Below, piece by piece: positions 23,660-36,600 of a stretch of DNA of 64,000 nt. Source of the stretch: Dicyema japonicum (lineage: Eukaryota; Dicyemida; Rhombozoa; Dicyemidae); the NCBI GenBank assembly GCA_011109175.1, contig RDEW01000005.1, positions 386,043 to 450,042 on the forward strand, in the 5' to 3' direction. The notes under the pieces are model-generated. The model searched no databases, was not told the DNA's origin, and was given only the letters and a program-made list of their open reading frames with translations. The number at the start of each line of letters is the position of its first letter. Positions within the stretch are counted from its first letter, which is position 1. Both the position numbers and the translations under genes were made by a program.

Positions 23660-24985
23660 GATGACTACGTCATTCGTTAATCCAACATTACGTCGACCAT
23701 ATTCACCATTGTGGGAAACCCTCCAGTAGAGTAAGGAAAAGGGAAGCGAAATTGGATCCATCTGACTTTGAGACGCCCATTTCCAAATAGAATCCCCCTC
23801 TTCTTTATTCCACTAAAGGGTTTCGACCAACTGGATCCAATGAAGCCTCTAAGAATCGAAAAAGGCAAAAAGCCAATAATTTTTGCGAAGCATGTGTTAT
23901 CGCTAACCGTCAAAGGTTTCAACAGTGCCCTCAGTATCCTCGCTTGAACCTATACAAGGACTTACTGGAGAAAGAACTGTTCGATAAAATAGACACCCTG
24001 CATTATTTATAAGTATTATTGATGGGTTTTTTTAGGAAATCCACATTTCCGTCACTCTGTATGTTCTTTTTTACGCGGTCGCGATCTCCCAATAGATGAA
24101 TGGTCCCCGGTTAGCATATGGATAGTTCTACCTACTTCTTTTATATAGACAGGATTGGATCACGTTTTCAAAAAACTGGGAAAACACATGTGCATGTCGA
24201 ACGAGAGTACGGGATGTTCTGGTGGGATTTCTTTAACTTTACCGTCCGTCAGCTTGGTTTACTGCCAGGAATGAATGACGTATTGACTGATTTCTCAAGG
24301 CTCTTTTAACCAAATGTTAAAACGGGAATTGCTCTTTTAACCAAATGTTAAACGACAATCTTGATGTGGCAACCTAAAAATCCAGATCTAGTGAGGCCGG
24401 GAATATGTCATCTACATAATTTTTCAGGGGATCGTTTTCAGTGGAATATTGGCCGTGACCTCGTCTAATAAAAATTTGCGTTATTTATTTTTTTATTTTA
24501 AAACCAAGAATCACCAACAGATTAGGAGGGAATGCAGGGCCGTCACGTGATTCCGGCCTTCTTAAGCAGTCATCTCACCATTGTTCTGTGTTCGTCCCGA
24601 GATCCGAAGCACTTCCAGGATGCACCGTTATTTTTGGGAACCTTGGAGGTGTCAATATGTTCCTGTCTTCCACACAAGTGATTTATAAGGAGTTAATTTA
24701 ATTTATTAACTCCGGATACACCGAGAAAGAAGTTAAAGTAAACAACTAATTAAGTGTATCCATTTCCACTTATACAGAAACAGAGTCTATCCGGAATCAA
24801 CATAAAGGGTAAGACGTCCATACTTGCAGTTGTGGAAACCCCTCCAGTGGAGTGGAGGATAGCAAATGATCCTTCTTCGTGCCGGCCTGGCACTGGGCGC
24901 CAGCTAGACAGGTGGATCACATGACGCCACTCTAATAGGAAGAGAGAGGAGGAACAGACGAACAAACAGAAACTTCACCAATTAG
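23660..24985 (-). mobile_element. scraps of the 5' region of the 2A-bearing LINE family
   Basis: Reverse complement of 24965-24840 reads 'gtggcgtcatgtgatccacctg...ggatcatttgct', matching the 5' end of the LINE copies at 58022 and 58047 ('gcgtcatgtggttc...aaagaaccatttgct'). The reverse complement near 23780-23690 has the same following block ('ctggagggtttcccacaa'). Between them, 24480-24560 resembles a LINE 3' end. Nothing else in the stretch is recognisable. Confidence 0.45.
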
Positions 24986-25115
24986 CCACGAAGCACCAAT
25001 AAAAATTTGAGATTTTTATTAGTTTTAATTTAAAATTCAATTTATTATTTTAATTAAATAATTCGGAAAACCTTGTATTCAAAATTTAAATTATCATAAG
25101 AACTTTGTTGTTGTA

Positions 25116-26129
25116 TGTCATCCGAACTGACTTGTGATGAAAACAATCTTTATGACCGGCAAATTCGTTTGTGGGGACAAACTGGACAGCTTCTGTACAT
25201 AGAATATATGAAAGTTTTAGCTTAAAGAAATCCACAGTACTGCTAATTGGTTTTAACGGTACCGCCTTCGAATCTACAAAAAATCTCATTCTTGCGGGAA
25301 TAAAATCCATTTTCATTTACGACAAAAATTTTTCAAAAGTATTTAATATTCAAAATCTAAGGATGACCGTGAATATCTACTGGACTGAACAAAAATGTCT
25401 CCGTCACTCCAATCTACGTTGATAAAACGGAATTTGAGGATTTTGTGGAAAATATGATTCCCCGACCTGATCTGATTTGCTTAATGGACAGTGATATTGC
25501 CAAGTGCTCGGAAATCAACGCCTTCACACGTAAAATTGGAGTCAATTTCATTTGCGGAGACGTCTTCGGGTCTTTCGCATATTTCTTTGTTGATTTGGGG
25601 GACGTTTCAGGTTTGTTGTTTATCCATCAGCTTAGAGTTGAAAATAAGGTAATTTGACTGTAAAAGCCATTAGAGTGGTGAATTTTTACAGCTGACTGGG
25701 GATCTATTGGAAAGCGTATTTTCCCAGCGGATATCCCTTAGAAAGTGGAAGTACGTCCGTGTGTTGTACTACTTGCTTGGTGTGGGTTTGAAATAATCGT
25801 AGTTGCTAACAAATTGGCTAACCTGGGTCCTGATAGAGACGTGGAGTCAGATTATAACAAAATATGTGAAGGTTTCCCCAATTTGTCGCAAGAACAGAAA
25901 GAATTCGGTTGGTATAGGTTTTTTGGGAGTTATTGTTAAGGTTTTCCAGAGGATCCCTCAACCCTATCTGCGCCGTCCTGGGTGGTTTGATGACTCATAA
26001 AATTTGTGAGGTATAGTTTGTGTTATTCAGATTCTGCAAAATACTATTCAGGGATATGAAAATTTGTTCTTGTATGACGCTTTCGAGTCTCTGGGTGTTA
26101 TTAGGCACGTGTCACCATCTGGAATATAG
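25116..26129 (+). CDS. SAE1: SUMO-activating enzyme subunit 1 (AOS1/SAE1)
   Basis: Non-catalytic partner of the SUMO E1; with UBA2 it adenylates SUMO. From ATG 25116 the protein begins with the E1 hallmark LYDRQIRLWGQTGQ. After an intron of about 26 bases come STVLLIGFNGTAFESTKNLILAGIKSIFIYD, the Rossmann segment where SAE1 has GLKGLGAE.AKNLILAGVK. Later pieces match SAE1: VSVTPIYVD, INFICGDVFGSFAYFFVDLG (SAE1 GDVFG..GY.FANLG), RKWKYVRVLYYLLGVG, and the end NPICAVLGGLMTHKICE, 20-base intron, ILQNT...LFLYDAFESLGVI, TAG 26127. Length is near 300 residues against 346 in human. At least two single-base losses in A runs (about 25358 and 25389) break the frame between conserved segments. No catalytic Cys is expected in this subunit. 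Confidence 0.85.
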
Positions 26130-26189
26130 ATATTTAATAAATTTGGTTGTTCTGGATTATGAGTGTTTTTTAAATAATAAAATTGTTCC

Positions 26190-27115
26190 AAAGACCAATG
26201 TTAAAACCAAACTAACTGATTTCTTGATCCAGATGCGTTCCAGTAGGACCTTCAGCCAAGAGTAGTGATTCAGATGTTCTCCGGAGAGCTGAGGTCGATT
26301 CCAGAACTCGTCGCCAGGAGCGACATTATTTCCAGGTGTAATGAATAGCTGGATTTTTTCGAATACCGGTCTGGATTCAATGACTCCATCAGATGAAAGG
26401 AAGAGAGATTTACTTAATTAGCCATGTTTTAAGAATTAGTTGGTTAAGTGCTTCTGCTTTTCCCATAGTTATGTAAATGCAAGTATTTTGAATTTTTGCT
26501 TTACTAGTCAACTTATTAACGAAATAAACGTTTATTTTATTTATCGTGCTTAAGTCTTTCTGACTTAAATGCTCGTAGACGAATCACTTGTTCTTTTGTT
26601 TTGGTCTACCTTCGAGTTCTGAATCAGATACAGTTGATGGGTTCTGGATGTGTTTACTTTTGTAATACTTTTTTATTAGCCATCGTTTTTTTTTCAAAAC
26701 CTCTACTCTTGGATAATTGAATTCTTGAAGATCCAGAATTATGCTAGAGTTACTCGGTGGTATCTCGACTTTGGATATCGTTCCGGTACAGTGACAGATC
26801 CATCCCAATTGAGTTTCCTGGTAAGAAGGAAAATGGACGTGCCATGTTGCTTCTTGATTGAAGATTTCTCTTCCTTCTCTTTGGTGGCGTCATTGGATCT
26901 ACCTTAATCAGAGGACGCCGAATGACAGGTCGAAATTCAAAAGAATACATCTATTCATTCCACCGAAAGACAATTTTGCCCCTGGCAACGTGTTCTGAAA
27001 TCGACCTCAGCTTCTCCTCTGGATCACTGTGTTTGGGTGAGGGTTCTGATGGAAGGCGTCAGGATCAGGCAATTAGTTAGTTTGGTTTGACCCCTATTTA
27101 TCTAATAATTATGTA
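26190..27115. repeat. two LINE 3' ends in inverted orientation flanking about 540 bases
   Basis: 26205-26385 and the reverse complement of 26925-27100 match over about 170 bases: 'aaaaccaaactaact', then 'gagctgaggtcgattccagaac' versus 'aagctgaggtcgatttcagaac', then 'gtgtaatgaatag'. The outer edges are the LINE 3' end found elsewhere. The inner 540 bases contain no recognisable coding region (a 74-codon frame at 26808-26584 has no known domain). Confidence 0.65.
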
Positions 27116-27119
27116 ACTT

Positions 27120-27380
27120 ACAAAAATGTTTCACTAACGAGCCAATACAATAAATTAAATAATTTAAAACTATTATCTTTACCAATACTATCATTTAGCC
27201 ACAGATCTTCTTAAAAAGTCACCGATGCCACTCTAATAATATTATTATAAAGACAACGTATTGAGAGAAAGCGTATCCATGGCGTAAACTGAATGTATTC
27301 TTGTTAGTTTCGAAGTTAATGGTTGTTATTAATTTCTGAGCAAATGACGGGCGAAATCGAATTTGTATAGTTCTTAAGTA
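27120..27380. other. spacer downstream of the P4-ATPase
   Basis: AT-rich, no gene. It separates the LINE 3' end from the end of the minus-strand ATPase. Confidence 0.4.
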
Positions 27381-27385
27381 AATTA

Positions 27386-30300
27386 CTAAAAAAACTTGTA
27401 AAAAACAATCGGCATTATGAGGACGGTAATGACCAATGGAAGCAGAAACCAGAAAAGGGGAGATTCCAACATTATGAAGGAAGCCCCCAATGCAGTAGTG
27501 TCTATTAAACCCGAACTAAAAAACAAGGTGATTGAAAAAAATGCCAAAATGGACCCCCAAATGGATATATGGTGCAACGTCGTCCACGTGTTCATATACA
27601 ATGCGCACTAAAGACATCAAGTAAGCAATACCCTGACGGTGACAACAAAAGTGAGTATAGTCATAACCACGTGCTGAACAGTATAAAGGTCATCAATATT
27701 TATTCCTTTAGAGTTTACAGCATCCTTGAACGTTATGTAGGTAAAAAGAGTAATCACAGTGGCGGAAATACAGCCTTCAATGGCGCTAGTCAAGAAAACT
27801 CGTTGGTTGAAAAGCTTATTCCGGAGTCCTGCGTCGTATAAGTTTGGATTTGATATGAAGGCCTCGTTTGTAATGTCCTAGAACATGATATGGGGGATCA
27901 CCTTGTCAAAAATAGCCATAACAAGGACAGGAACCGACGTGTAGAACATGTTGTATGAAGCCATGAAAATAGGATTATAAATCAACTAGAGATCAAAGTG
28001 AGGAATACTTGTGCGCTAAAGCCTGAGAAAAATGCAAAAATGAACTGTGAAAAGGCAAAGGCAAAACTTTTGTAGAAAAAATAGGACATAAAGCGGCACA
28101 TTCGATAATAAGAGAGACGTCCATGTGTTAGAATAAGCCGTTCTAAAAACCGAAACTGACTGATTGAGTAATCAGAAGCTAAAACAGCCTGTCTACCTTC
28201 CTTACCAGATATCCCAATACCAATGTCAGCGGCTAAACTAATCAAGGACAATATTACCTTTGATCATGCTTACATCATTAGCCCCATCTCCAATGGATAG
28301 AGTTATCGCTTTCTTGTGTTTTCTGATCAACGAAACAACTTGGGATTTTTGCAAAGGTGTCACTCGACAGCATATTACCGTTCTACAACAGCTGGCCAGG
28401 TCTACGAATGTCTGTTCACTGTGAGTAAGGGCAATTTCCTTAGTGATAACTCAATACAAGCATACCAGTGATTGACCCGTAAGAACAAGTGCAAACCCAG
28501 AGAACCCACTATATTCTGCGGAAAAGTTATCATAGGCTTTTTTAAACTCAGACGGATCGATATTCATATCCGTCAATATTTTACTAACAATCCCCAAATA
28601 TTCGTTAATTTTCGAAATAACGTCAACTTTGTCGACACATTCCAATATGAATACTTCGTACATCTCATTTGTTAACAGTGAGCAGGAATATCCGATATTC
28701 ACTGCAGTTTCTTGGTTTAATTTAATGGAAAATACCCAATTTATCACCAGTCAGCACCCAAATCCGTATTTTGGCCTCGCTTAATGAATAAATGGTGTCA
28801 GCCACGTTTTCCTGTAATTTGTCCTCTATTCCAGTTGCCCCAACCAAGTTTAGGTTGGTCTCCAAATCAACGATACTTTTATCAACAGCTTCCGCTTGAT
28901 TGGTGGTAGACAGGCTTATTATAGCCCTCGTACCACTTCCCCCAGTCCTCCTCACTAATATCTTTATAGGCTATGCAAAGAGTGCGTAACCCCGAACAAG
29001 CAAATTCCTCAGATTGAGCATGCAACGTACATTTAAATGAGTGGATGTGATACGACCACAATCACCGGATCTGTCATTCGATAATACTGAATAAATTGTC
29101 GTGTCAGCACCTTTGGTCAGTAGCAGAATTCTTCCTTCACACCTTACCACAACAGACATTCGCTTGCGGATATTGTCAAAGTCAAGAATAGCCAGTATTT
29201 TGTAAATCTTTACTTTTTCCCCAACTTTGACTTTTATTTCATCGTTGGTTCGCCCCTGAAATGAATAACACGTTTAGACCACAAATGTGTAGCCAAACTC
29301 AGAGGCTGCCTCCACAAGAGCTCCTTCATCGGGAGACTGCGCCTGGAATGTGACACCTTGGCCTACTTATGTAAACTCAAATTACCATCTTCTGAGGTGT
29401 TTGCCATCACAGTGTGACAGATTGATAGTATCTCCATGAATAAATTGACCATTTTATCTCCAGATGCGATTTTCTCCCTCAATAACTCAGGCTGAAAGTT
29501 AGTAAAGCACAAACATTAGAATTTCTGTATTTGACTCCGTTAATGGAGCATTGCTGGAACTTCATTAGATTCTAAAATATCCGAAAATATATAACTTGAG
29601 TAAGTGTGCCAGTTTTATCGCTGAAAATATACTGAATTTGTCCCAGTTCCTCAATAAGAGCAGTAGTCCGTGCCTTAGCGTAAGAGTCCGTGAGAGCATC
29701 GTACATTTGGTCATCCCAATTCACAAACATGGAATGCCAGAAACGAACAAATTCGACACTAATGATAACAGACCATAGAATCTGACCTCACATAGAGAGA
29801 TATGGGAATAATGGCGTTCATTATGATTACAAACGAAAAAAACGACAAAATAGCCTTGACGGAAATGGCAGAATCAACATTCGACGGAAGAAACGACGGA
29901 AATGGAATATATGCCTTTAGTTTCACCCCAATTAATTTTTCCCAGATTCCTTGAGCAGTTATCAGAAAGACAACACAAAAGAAAAGAAAAAGGAGGATCT
30001 TGGATGAGTGAAATGAATCCACCTGTGAGATGACTTTATTGATGTAAGAGTCCAGATGTGTATTCTTTAGACGAAGTTTCCCCGAATTCATCATAATTTT
30101 GCTGTCTCGGCCAGTAAAAACAACGATTCCAACAACACTCTCGGTGTTCCTAACGACACATCCACGGAGGACCACATTGTCTTTACTGAGGGGGACTGGA
30201 CTTTTATCATCAATTTCCAGTCTCCCTTCAAATTTATCGAGATTTTTGTTGGGAAGTTCACAAATGATTTTGAGGTTGTATTCTTCCAATTTACTCTCGT

Positions 30301-30993
30301 CGAACCACTCCGCGATTACATGTGGAGAATTTGAAGGCTTCAGGTTAGTCTCTCTAAATGATGAGATGGAAATTGAACCCGTCGAGCTCAGCCGTCTCAA
30401 TTAGACAGAGACCGTCATTTGTGGTACTCAGCAGCACAATATCAGCCTGAAGTAACTAAAACTCTGACCGGAACTTTTTCCTCACTTTTGATTTTGATAA
30501 TGTCCCCAACGACGATGTCCTTCCATTTTAAGTGGGTATAACGCCCATAGCGGTAGACCTCACAAATCCGATTATTTACTTGCTCATCATTACGATGTCT
30601 CAACTAAAATAAAGCCTGAACTAATACATAATCATCGTAAATATCCTTAATAGCTGACAAACTGATCACCGTGACGAGGGGAAGTATGGTCGTAATGGGA
30701 GATAAAGAAGATATTTGGGGAATAAGCTATGATACGATTGAAAAAAAACTTGTAGAATCATCAAGATTAGGAAATACGCATTAGACACTCTGCGGAACTG
30801 TTCATACATGTTTATCACAATAAATGTGTACCACGTGTACTTGGAAGTCTTTATAAAATTTGTCTAAAATTACTCTTGACCTAACGCAGTATTCGGATAG
30901 TTTCCCATGTTCGGAGGTCGAGGAAATAACAGTCCTTTGTTGTTCATCCGTTAACTTTTTATATTTTGATGATTTATTAAAAAATACCTTCAT
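27386..30993 (-). CDS. P4-type ATPase (phospholipid flippase), ATP8B-like
   Basis: Membrane lipid flippase, normally paired with a CDC50 subunit. Read on the minus strand from ATG 30993, with introns mostly of 20-25 bases: [25 protein letters not shown] (N-terminal P4 block), [23 protein letters not shown], 25-base intron, ETNLK (the DGET actuator motif), [10 protein letters not shown] (the PISL motif of membrane helix 4), [16 protein letters not shown] at 29619-29596 (phosphorylated Asp), then the C-terminal half: [13 protein letters not shown], 25-base intron, [13 protein letters not shown], and membrane helices to TAG 27386. VPQIS..A.YTT-type spacing and the INNR.CEV-like segment favour the ATP8B class. 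Span of 3.6 kb gives about 1,050-1,100 residues, normal for the family. The exact intron set between 27600 and 29560 is not fully resolved. Confidence 0.9.
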
Positions 30994-30999
30994 TTGTTT

Positions 31000-32400
31000 A
31001 ATTAAGACTGCGCTAATTAAGCGATAAACGTCCTAAATACATATTTAATCACGAATTGCCTAACGATAAGCTATTTTTAATTTCACAGTTTTATTAATTA
31101 TAATTAAATATTATTAATTTAAATAAATATTACAAACTACATAAATATTCGATTACAATACTTTAACTACAAGGAATAACACTTTGAAATATGTCAGATT
31201 GATTTTCGCCTAAGTTTTAATGAAATCAGCTATAAATAATACATTTAATAACCTTGGAGATGCCTTTCTTAGTTGTCACATAACATATTCGAGAAATAGG
31301 TTAACCACTAATTAGCTATTAACTTATTTATGGTCTCAAAAATATAATTGAGAATCTCGAGGGAATAGTTTTGTTGTTATGTATGAATGTGCCACAGCAT
31401 GAACTGCTAGAAAGCAGCATCCGGGAGTGCCGACCTTAACACGGGCAGGTTGCAAATGTTTATTGAGTGGGAGAAGTTTTTAATCTCAAAATTACATTTA
31501 TTAAGGAACTCGAATTTCGCCTAAACCATGTCAAAGTGATACATTTAATGAATGACTAAATCATTTGCTTGGAACGTTCTGTAATAAATAATTAGTTCCT
31601 CCACACGGAAGACAATATTTGTTAGAGACCATTGGGATCAGAGTATTGATTTATGCGATACTCCTCTGTTCTAAAATGTCGTATGACTGAGGAAATCACC
31701 TGGTCGGATATTTTACTTAAAAAGTTCATCAAAAATTATGTCATGTGGTAAAATCAATATCGACGTTTAATATTGATGTTCATGCCAATCATAAAACCTC
31801 AAAATCATTGATTTTTAAAAATCGGCTGTTGCATGAAAGTTAATAAAATACAGTGAAACCTTTGAATTCGTCATAAAATGAGAGTCACTAACAATTTTCG
31901 AGTTCGGTGAAGGAAACCGGGGGTCAACAAAAAAGATCAGTCACGTGTATTTGCTACGGCGCAGAACTCGAAGGTCGACCCGGACAAGAGAAGAAGTGGC
32001 CCGTCTCCTGGTCGTATAGAAGGCAGAAAGGGCAAAGTGTGGAAGACGATTGTCCAATTTTTAAATAAAAAACTTAAATCCATATATTGGCCACAGCAAA
32101 GGCATCCCAAGTGGACAAGAACTTATCGCTGTTGAAAGTTCCGCTTCCGTCAATGTTTGGTTTTAGTTTTTATGTGTTTATGATAAAATATTTAATAATT
32201 TGTGATGAAATAATCAGAAAATTTATAAATTTAAAAATTATCGAACAAATAATTTTTTGATTGAAATTGATAATTTTCAATTGAAATCGATATGCAACTT
32301 ATGCGATTGAAAAAGATATACGCCGGCCGAGATGATTCAGAAATGATGTAAAAAACATAGGGGCAAGGTGGCGAATAGTACGTGAGGGCACGAAATCATA
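31000..32400. other. long spacer upstream of the P4-ATPase
   Basis: No gene recognised. It should contain the ATPase promoter at its left end. 31930-32090 has a short GC-richer stretch whose plus-strand frame I could not assign. Confidence 0.4.
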
Positions 32401-32419
32401 TATTTATTTGTTCCGGGTT

Positions 32420-33390
32420 TGATTATCTGACGGTGGAAGAATTCATCGAGCGTTTTTTGAAGACAGTGGGGTTCTGCGGATTTACGATCAGCTTTTTGAT
32501 AAAAGCATTGATCGAATGTTTTGAATCGAGAGAAATTTGAGTTACGGCAACCCTCACATTTCTAGATGATCTCCCAAAGACAGGATCTATGTATCCTAGT
32601 GAGAGTGGTAAACTTGGGTGGATTTTATGCAGTATACTTCTCAAGGTCGAGTCTTATACGTGTTGAAATTTTGAGTAGGTTGATCCATCCAGGGATCCCA
32701 GCTATGGGCTGTAATTAAGCGTTGTCTTGATGAATTGTTTGTATAAGAGGGTGAGACATTCTATGGGTTGGTCGTGGGTCCGACCAGCAACTGCACAAGG
32801 AACATTTGGCTTAAATTAATTTGTTTAATTTGTTAAGGAAAATATAACTCCAAGAATTTTTGGATGCTTGTCACTAGAAGAAACTGATTGTATGGGGGAT
32901 AAATTGGAGAGGTCCTTTCAGGTTGGAAGGAATTGTAAAAACCTTCAGAAATAAATTTCGTCAAAGTAGTGATGTGTGGGTTGAGTGCACAAAGTCATGT
33001 AATTTGGAAAAGTGACGTATGCAAGTCCTTCATGGGCAATGCAAATGTCACGATCTTCCTCATTAAAATTATCTGCAATCGAGGAGACTGCAATAAGGTT
33101 AATTGGACCAGATCACAATATCCAACCTATTGAAAACTTTTTAATCGAACTACAACGGAAACTATTAAAGGAGGCTGTTCTACTGAGCTGCCCTCTATTC
33201 CAAATACTATCGAATTATCTACAATCATACAGAAATTTTGAGCCGATGCCATGTCCAATGAGAAGAGCTGTTCAGGATTCTCGACCCCGCCGGACTCGTC
33301 CTCACCTTTGTCGGTCTGGGATCACTTAGATGAGAACTTTTATTTCTTTCTCTTTGACCCAGTGATCCTGGGGTAATAATAATAATTTGG
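32420..33390 (+). mobile_element. LINE C-terminal relic with (taa)n tail
   Basis: Frame 33012-33329 reads MTYASPSWAMQMSRSSSLKLSAIEETAIRLI, the 'YA.P.W......L...Q..A.R.I' block after a LINE reverse transcriptase, then SRPRRTRPHLCRSG. The sequence ends at about 33385 in 'ggggtaataataataat', a LINE-type tail. The same end occurs at 50090-50240. Upstream to 32420 only diffuse similarity is seen. Confidence 0.6.
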
Positions 33391-33627
33391 AAAAGTTGGA
33401 ACTGATGCTAGGTTTAAATTAATATTTTTTATTAAATCAAATAGTCATCCAAAACGAAACTTGGTTCCTTTCTAGGAGAAAGTGGGGATATTACACAAAT
33501 AAAAACCTGATGATGCTATCCATGAACTTATGAATTTATGGCTTGAAGAGGAATCAGAATCAAAAAAGATTACTTCTTATTAGGTTTTCTAGGTTGTTTA
33601 GTCTGGATAAGGTTGTTTAGTTTGGAT

Positions 33628-33695
33628 AGGATTGAAGCGATTTGCCAAATTTGCGGAATTTTATCAATAAATTTTTCTATTTATCATTTAAATTT
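33628..33695 (+). repeat. 68-base repeat at the 5' edge of the endonuclease LINE
   Basis: Near-identical inverted copy at 21667-21735. Directly followed by the first ATG-bearing frame of the LINE (ATG at about 33714). Confidence 0.85.
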
Positions 33696-36600
33696 AGTTG
33701 TTGTGGTGTTGACATGTCCGTTTCTAATCATACCGAGAAATCGAATCCTATGGGCCTTCCTGCAAAATCAAATAAAGAAGATAGTTTAGTAGAAGCAGGA
33801 CCGTCGTCTGTGGGGCTGGATAATGTCACAAGAACTAATATCAACATCGTTGGGAATATTGGTGCCCAAACCAACTTGCATTCGCTATCTGCCATTATTG
33901 AAGAGGTCCACTGTGTCTCTGAAGCTGAGTGGGTATCTCAGATTTTTCTTGCCACGAAACAAAGATTTGGAAGGATACCTAGAGGTGGCTGGAACCTCGT
34001 ACTTAAAAAGTTCAATGAAAAGTACTTTAAGAGTTCCATTCTATGTCAGCTAAAAAAGATGCTGAAAATCGGAATAACAATGTGAAAGTAGGCGAATGTT
34101 TCAATGTTCAAAATACTACTAATTTTGTGTTTTCCACCTTCAGAAATTGCCTTGAGGAATTAAAATTACAAATTGAGAAAATTAAGTCAATTTCGAGGTA
34201 TACTCAAAAACCAACACCCAAAATTCAGAGAAAGTATGTCAGAGTTAATGTTTTGTCGGTACTAAATTCTGCAATATATTTTATTACGAAAGATAATCCG
34301 CCTCAAGATATCAATCAAATTACTGATATTCTATACGCTGCACAGTGTGCTTATATGACTTTAACTGCGAAGGTTAAACCGCAAAGTACGTGGTTGGGGA
34401 ACACTGAAAAGATAATCTCAAAGCTGATGGCAGAACTAGAACTTGGCAATCGCTTTTCCAGACAAGCTCTTCCTGTGTATGAAAAACTAAAGGTTCTGGA
34501 TGTTCTTTGTGCCTATGGATACAAAATGGCCAAAAAGGGTAGGTTGCCAGGATTGAGGCTCTACTATGTGACCTTGTAAGAATTAAGAAAAGCAAATAGC
34601 TGTACATCATTCGAGGAAGGACTTTCGCAAGGACAACTGTTGTTTTGAATTAAATCGAAGAAGATTTTATCGGAACCTATCAGCAAGCAATGAAGTAACG
34701 TTATATGGTTTCGATGATGAGGATTGTATGTCGTTTTGGGAAAAAGTGTGGTCTAAAAGAAAAGAGATGAACGTGCCATATGACAGTGTGGGTAAAGTAA
34801 ATACTGGTATTGAAGGCATGTTGCCAGAGTTCACAAATGAGTTTATCCTGGATGTTATTAAATGGCTCCCTGATTGGAAGGCGTGTGGATGCGATGGCTC
34901 ATATAACTTCTTTATTAAGAAAATGGAATCTTTACATGGCTTTTTATGTACTGAGATTAACCGAATTATTAATGGGGAATATATGCCTGAAAGTTGGTTT
35001 TATACTGGAATAACCTATTTAATTCCTAAAAAGGATGATTGTGAGACTCCTAATGACTTACGTCCTATCACGTGTATGCCAACTTTATATAAACTTATTA
35101 CCAAATGTGTTAATTCCAAACTCTCAGATTTTGTGGATTCGTTTGGGCTATTATCTGACAATCAGCTGGGAACGAGGAAACATTGTCAGGGCGCTAAGGA
35201 ACAGGCCCTTATTAATCAATGCTTAAATAAGGAGTATGGAAACGCCCTTTATTCTGCTTGGGTGGATGTGAAGAAGGCCTTTGATTCTGTTGACCATGAA
35301 TTTTTATTTCATGTATTGGACTGCTCAGGAATACCCCGTTGGATTGTAAACTTTGTAAAGACCATAGTCAAGAAGTGGACTGTAAATCTCCACTTAGATG
35401 GAAGAAGAATTGGTTCTGTAAAACTGGGACGGGGAATTTTGCAAGGAGATTCATTATCCCCTCAACTATTTGTTATGGTAATGGAACCCTTGAGCAGGAC
35501 CCTTAACTTTATGTTCCCAAGACTCCAAATTAATCAGGAGGATCCTAATACACTGACTTATTCTACAAATCATTTGTTATTCATTGATGATAATATTTAG
35601 GCTAAAAGAAGATACTGTTATTAAACTAATGAAAGTTGTTCGCGATTTCTTTCATGTTGCCGGCTTGGAGATGAATTCGGAAAAGTCACTTCTAATGTTA
35701 AATCGTTATCATGTTGTGAGACTATGGAAGGAGTCAGTGGATATCGATATTTGGGTGTTTTTGAAGACGAGGGAAGTAATGTTCTTAAAAGCAAAGTTAT
35801 GGAGTCCATACTTGAAAATGTTAAGAAGAGAATAACCATGCTTTCAAAAACAAAGTTAAATTTTGCGAACTTGTTTTTTGTAATAAATAAATACTCAATT
35901 TCCCTAACTATTATATAGGATTAATTAATATTGAACCTTATGAATTTGATGATATTGACCAACAAATACGACAACTGCTTACGTCACTCAAGTTGCACCT
36001 CAAACCTGCAAATAAAGAGAGGCTGTATTTGGACAGGAAGACTTTTGGAAGAAGACTTACTTCGATTTCGTTTAAGAGAAAATTAATACTCCTCCAGTTC
36101 TTTAAAAGTTTGGAAAAACAGTCGAATGTGTGTTTGCGAAGTTCGGGGATTCTGCGAGTATTAAAAACAAAAAATGACACTTGGCTACAATGGCAAAATT
36201 TCTTGCCTCTAAATATGCAATTGTCGACAGGAAAAGCAATGATATTAAGTCCTTCAAGGACACTCAGAGGAAATATTTATTAAATAAAATTTATTGCAAA
36301 ACATTACACTCCATTTTGTTCAAATTTATGGATGAAACAAATGTCGACTATTCTACTTCCTCAGATTGGTTATCCAGGGGAAATAACGGCCCACGGAGCT
36401 AAGCATTGCACTGTCTTCTGCAAGATAGGAATTTGTTTTTCGCACACACGGGGTCATTATTCAACCATTGCAAAAAAAGCAGGAAAACTGTCGATCATTT
36501 GGCCACTCAGTGTGGTAAAATGCTAAACAGTGATTATCTCCGAAGACATAATGAAGTGGTAAAGTATATCCATCTTCATCTTTGTCGAGTTTATGGAATC

